A program made the position numbers and the translations under genes. From the NCBI GenBank assembly GCA_024345305.1, contig BRON01000001.1:1178001-1242000 (forward strand): a stretch of DNA of 64,000 nt, read 5' to 3'. The notes beneath the pieces are model-generated. The model saw only the letters and a program-made list of their open reading frames with translations. It searched no databases and had not been told where the DNA came from. This stretch comes from Mrakia gelida (lineage: Eukaryota > Basidiomycota > Tremellomycetes > Cystofilobasidiales > Mrakiaceae). Numbering within the stretch: position 1 is the stretch's first letter; each line of letters opens with the position of its first letter. Of this stretch, positions 62,575 through 64,000 are shown piece by piece.

Positions 62575-64000
62575 TTACGGGCAGTTTTGGTCCCATAGGG
62601 ACGGCTCCGGCATGATCCGATGAGCAGCATGACATCGAAAGTGTTCCACGGGAGCAATTAGAGCCGAAATAGGTGGCTGCTCTGTCACCAAAACGGAAAG
62701 GCAAGTCAGGTACGAAGGGAACGAGAGACGCGTTGGTTCTTGTTCGCGCCGAGCTGAGGCCTCCTTTAGCCTCTCTGCATCGTTCATGCTGAGAGACAGG
62801 AAGGAAGCGACCCCAGAAAGGGAGGGGAGGGAGGATCGAACGCTCTCACCTCGGAAGGATCGAAAAACGGCCCGTCGTCTTGGGTTGGGTTTCACAAAGT
62901 GCTCGCGTGGGAGTGCTCATTTGCAGCCGCTCTCGGATCCGATGAAGACCTGCGGTGAACGAGAACAAGGAGGAAGGTTGGGAATCAGCTTCCGATCTAT
63001 GATTCTCGAGAGATGACGATGAGCTCATGTCGTTTACGATAGAACTGCTGGGGGGAAGAAGGGACGAGACGGGAACGCGACGAGACGAGAAACCTCCCTC
63101 GTCCCTTTACCCCAACGCGGCTCGTTGCGAGACTAAGCTCAGCGGCGGCAGCTACGCGCTCTGGGCACGAATCACCGGGGAGGGGAGGGGAGGGGAGGGG
63201 GAAGGTGTTCTGCTTACCTGTTGCTGATGAGCTGATGAGTAAAGGTTCGGCTCCCGACACGCAAAAAACGATCGCGATGAGAAGGAGCGAAGCCAACCCT
63301 CGCCTGCGGTGAAACGAACCGAAAGCCCATGATCAGCTCTCTTGGAGGATGGAAGGTATAAATCTAATCGCACGCCTTTTGAGTCTTAGCGGGGTCGAAC
63401 TCACTGGTCATGAGCCAAGGAAGCAAACGCTGGTGGAGCGATTCGAGCTCGAGCTGCCTCCTTGAGCCTGACGCCAACTGGCACGAAAAGCGAGCACTCC
63501 TCAGCAGCAGCTCAAGTCGAGTGTCGTCTCTTGCTGCATGAAACATCGCTGATGGGATCAAGAGCGAAAGAAGATCAGCATCGGTCGTCTCTCGTCCCTC
63601 CGATCTGATCGACCCTCCTCAGCTCTCCTGCTCCTCCTCCGCCGCGCCGAAGCTCACTTCGCACTCACCCAACGCCAGGCACCCTCGACTCTCGAGAACT
63701 GCTCCCGTGAAAGGTGAAGGGGGTCAGCATCTCGGTCTCGTACCTGAACGAGGGCAAAGCTCGCGGAAGAACAAAGGACCCACCTCGAAGTCGAAGTCGA
63801 CGCGACGAGCTCACCACCTTCGTCCTTCGCCTTCTGCACACGCTTCCCCTCCCCTCTTCGCACCACCCAGTCCTAGAAGTACCATAAATTAACACGTACT
63901 AGGCTGGTTCACGGCTCCTTCTCCTTCTCCTCTAGCACTCCTCCCTCCTGCGACACCGTCAACTTCTCCAGCCCGTTCTCGACTCCTCCAGTCATCGTCC
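62575..64000 (-). CDS. Unknown multi-exon protein, 5' end beyond the right edge
   Basis: Eight exon pieces join in phase: >64000-63913, 63872-63815, 63698-63669, 63548-63405, 63303-63218, 63047-63038 (10 nt), 62949-62850 and 62788-62575. The product reads ADWVVRRGEGKRVQKAKDEG, LALAMFHAARDDTRLELLLR, LESLHQRLLPWLMT, SEGWLRSFSSRSFFACREPN, HRIRERLQMSTPTRALCETQ and finally MNDAERLKEASARREQEPTR before TAA at 62575-62577. If the 10-nt exon is not spliced out to the next exon, the frame ends at 62997 instead. No family recognised; the helical, basic character suggests a nucleic-acid or complex-binding protein, which is only inference. Confidence 0.45.

Noticed and set aside
1..64000. CRISPR array, integrated virus, insertion sequence or prokaryote-type operon
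   Set aside because: No regularly spaced repeats, integrase, transposase or capsid genes were seen; spliceosomal introns throughout show an ordinary eukaryotic chromosome segment.

Overview
The window is nuclear DNA from an intron-dense, GC-rich basidiomycete. The gene style fits a red-yeast-like Pucciniomycotina (Rhodotorula/Rhodosporidium/Sporobolomyces type), but that placement is inference from gene structure and protein flavour, not from a marker gene. Most genes are split by introns of about 50-120 nt that start GTGAGT, GTTCGT or GTACGT, carry a CTGAC branch site 15-30 nt before the end, and finish in CAG. First exons are pyrimidine-rich and last exons purine-rich. I see no rRNA, convincing tRNA, CRISPR array or intact transposon. 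All gene models were spliced by eye, checking reading phase across junctions.

Layout. 1-5.4 kb: a membrane-anchored SGNH hydrolase running off the left edge, then a multidrug-type MFS transporter. 6-13 kb: a PCL-like cyclin, an alpha/beta hydrolase, a RidA-family protein and a tiny membrane protein. 13-16.4 kb: cytosolic arginyl-tRNA synthetase with a possible non-AUG mitochondrial presequence. 16.9-27.7 kb: a nitrogen-flavoured block of amidase, nitrilase-family carbon-nitrogen hydrolase, Dal5/TNA1-type transporter and NmrA-like protein, with GATAAG sites in front of the first three. 28-33 kb: a bestrophin-like channel and a GT34-like Golgi glycosyltransferase whose largest intron holds hairpins and a partial exon copy. 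34.9-40 kb: two tandem cell-surface proteins, the second with an in-frame TAA. 40-55 kb: mostly unassigned genes plus a secreted Pro/Glu-repeat protein and a Zn(II)2Cys6 transcription factor. 56-62.4 kb: an M20 amidohydrolase, Sec62 and a second cyclin. The right edge holds the 3' part of an unknown multi-exon gene.

How the parts may work together. The clearest functional grouping is 16.9-27.7 kb: import of a small anionic nitrogen compound, amide and carbon-nitrogen hydrolysis, and an NmrA-like partner, probably under a GATA-type nitrogen regulator. The rest looks like ordinary chromosomal gene order. The most unusual features concern gene structure: 6-, 7-, 10- and 12-nt candidate microexons, an exon fragment copied into its neighbouring intron, a duplicated 3' splice region, and a nonsense codon in an otherwise intact surface-protein gene.
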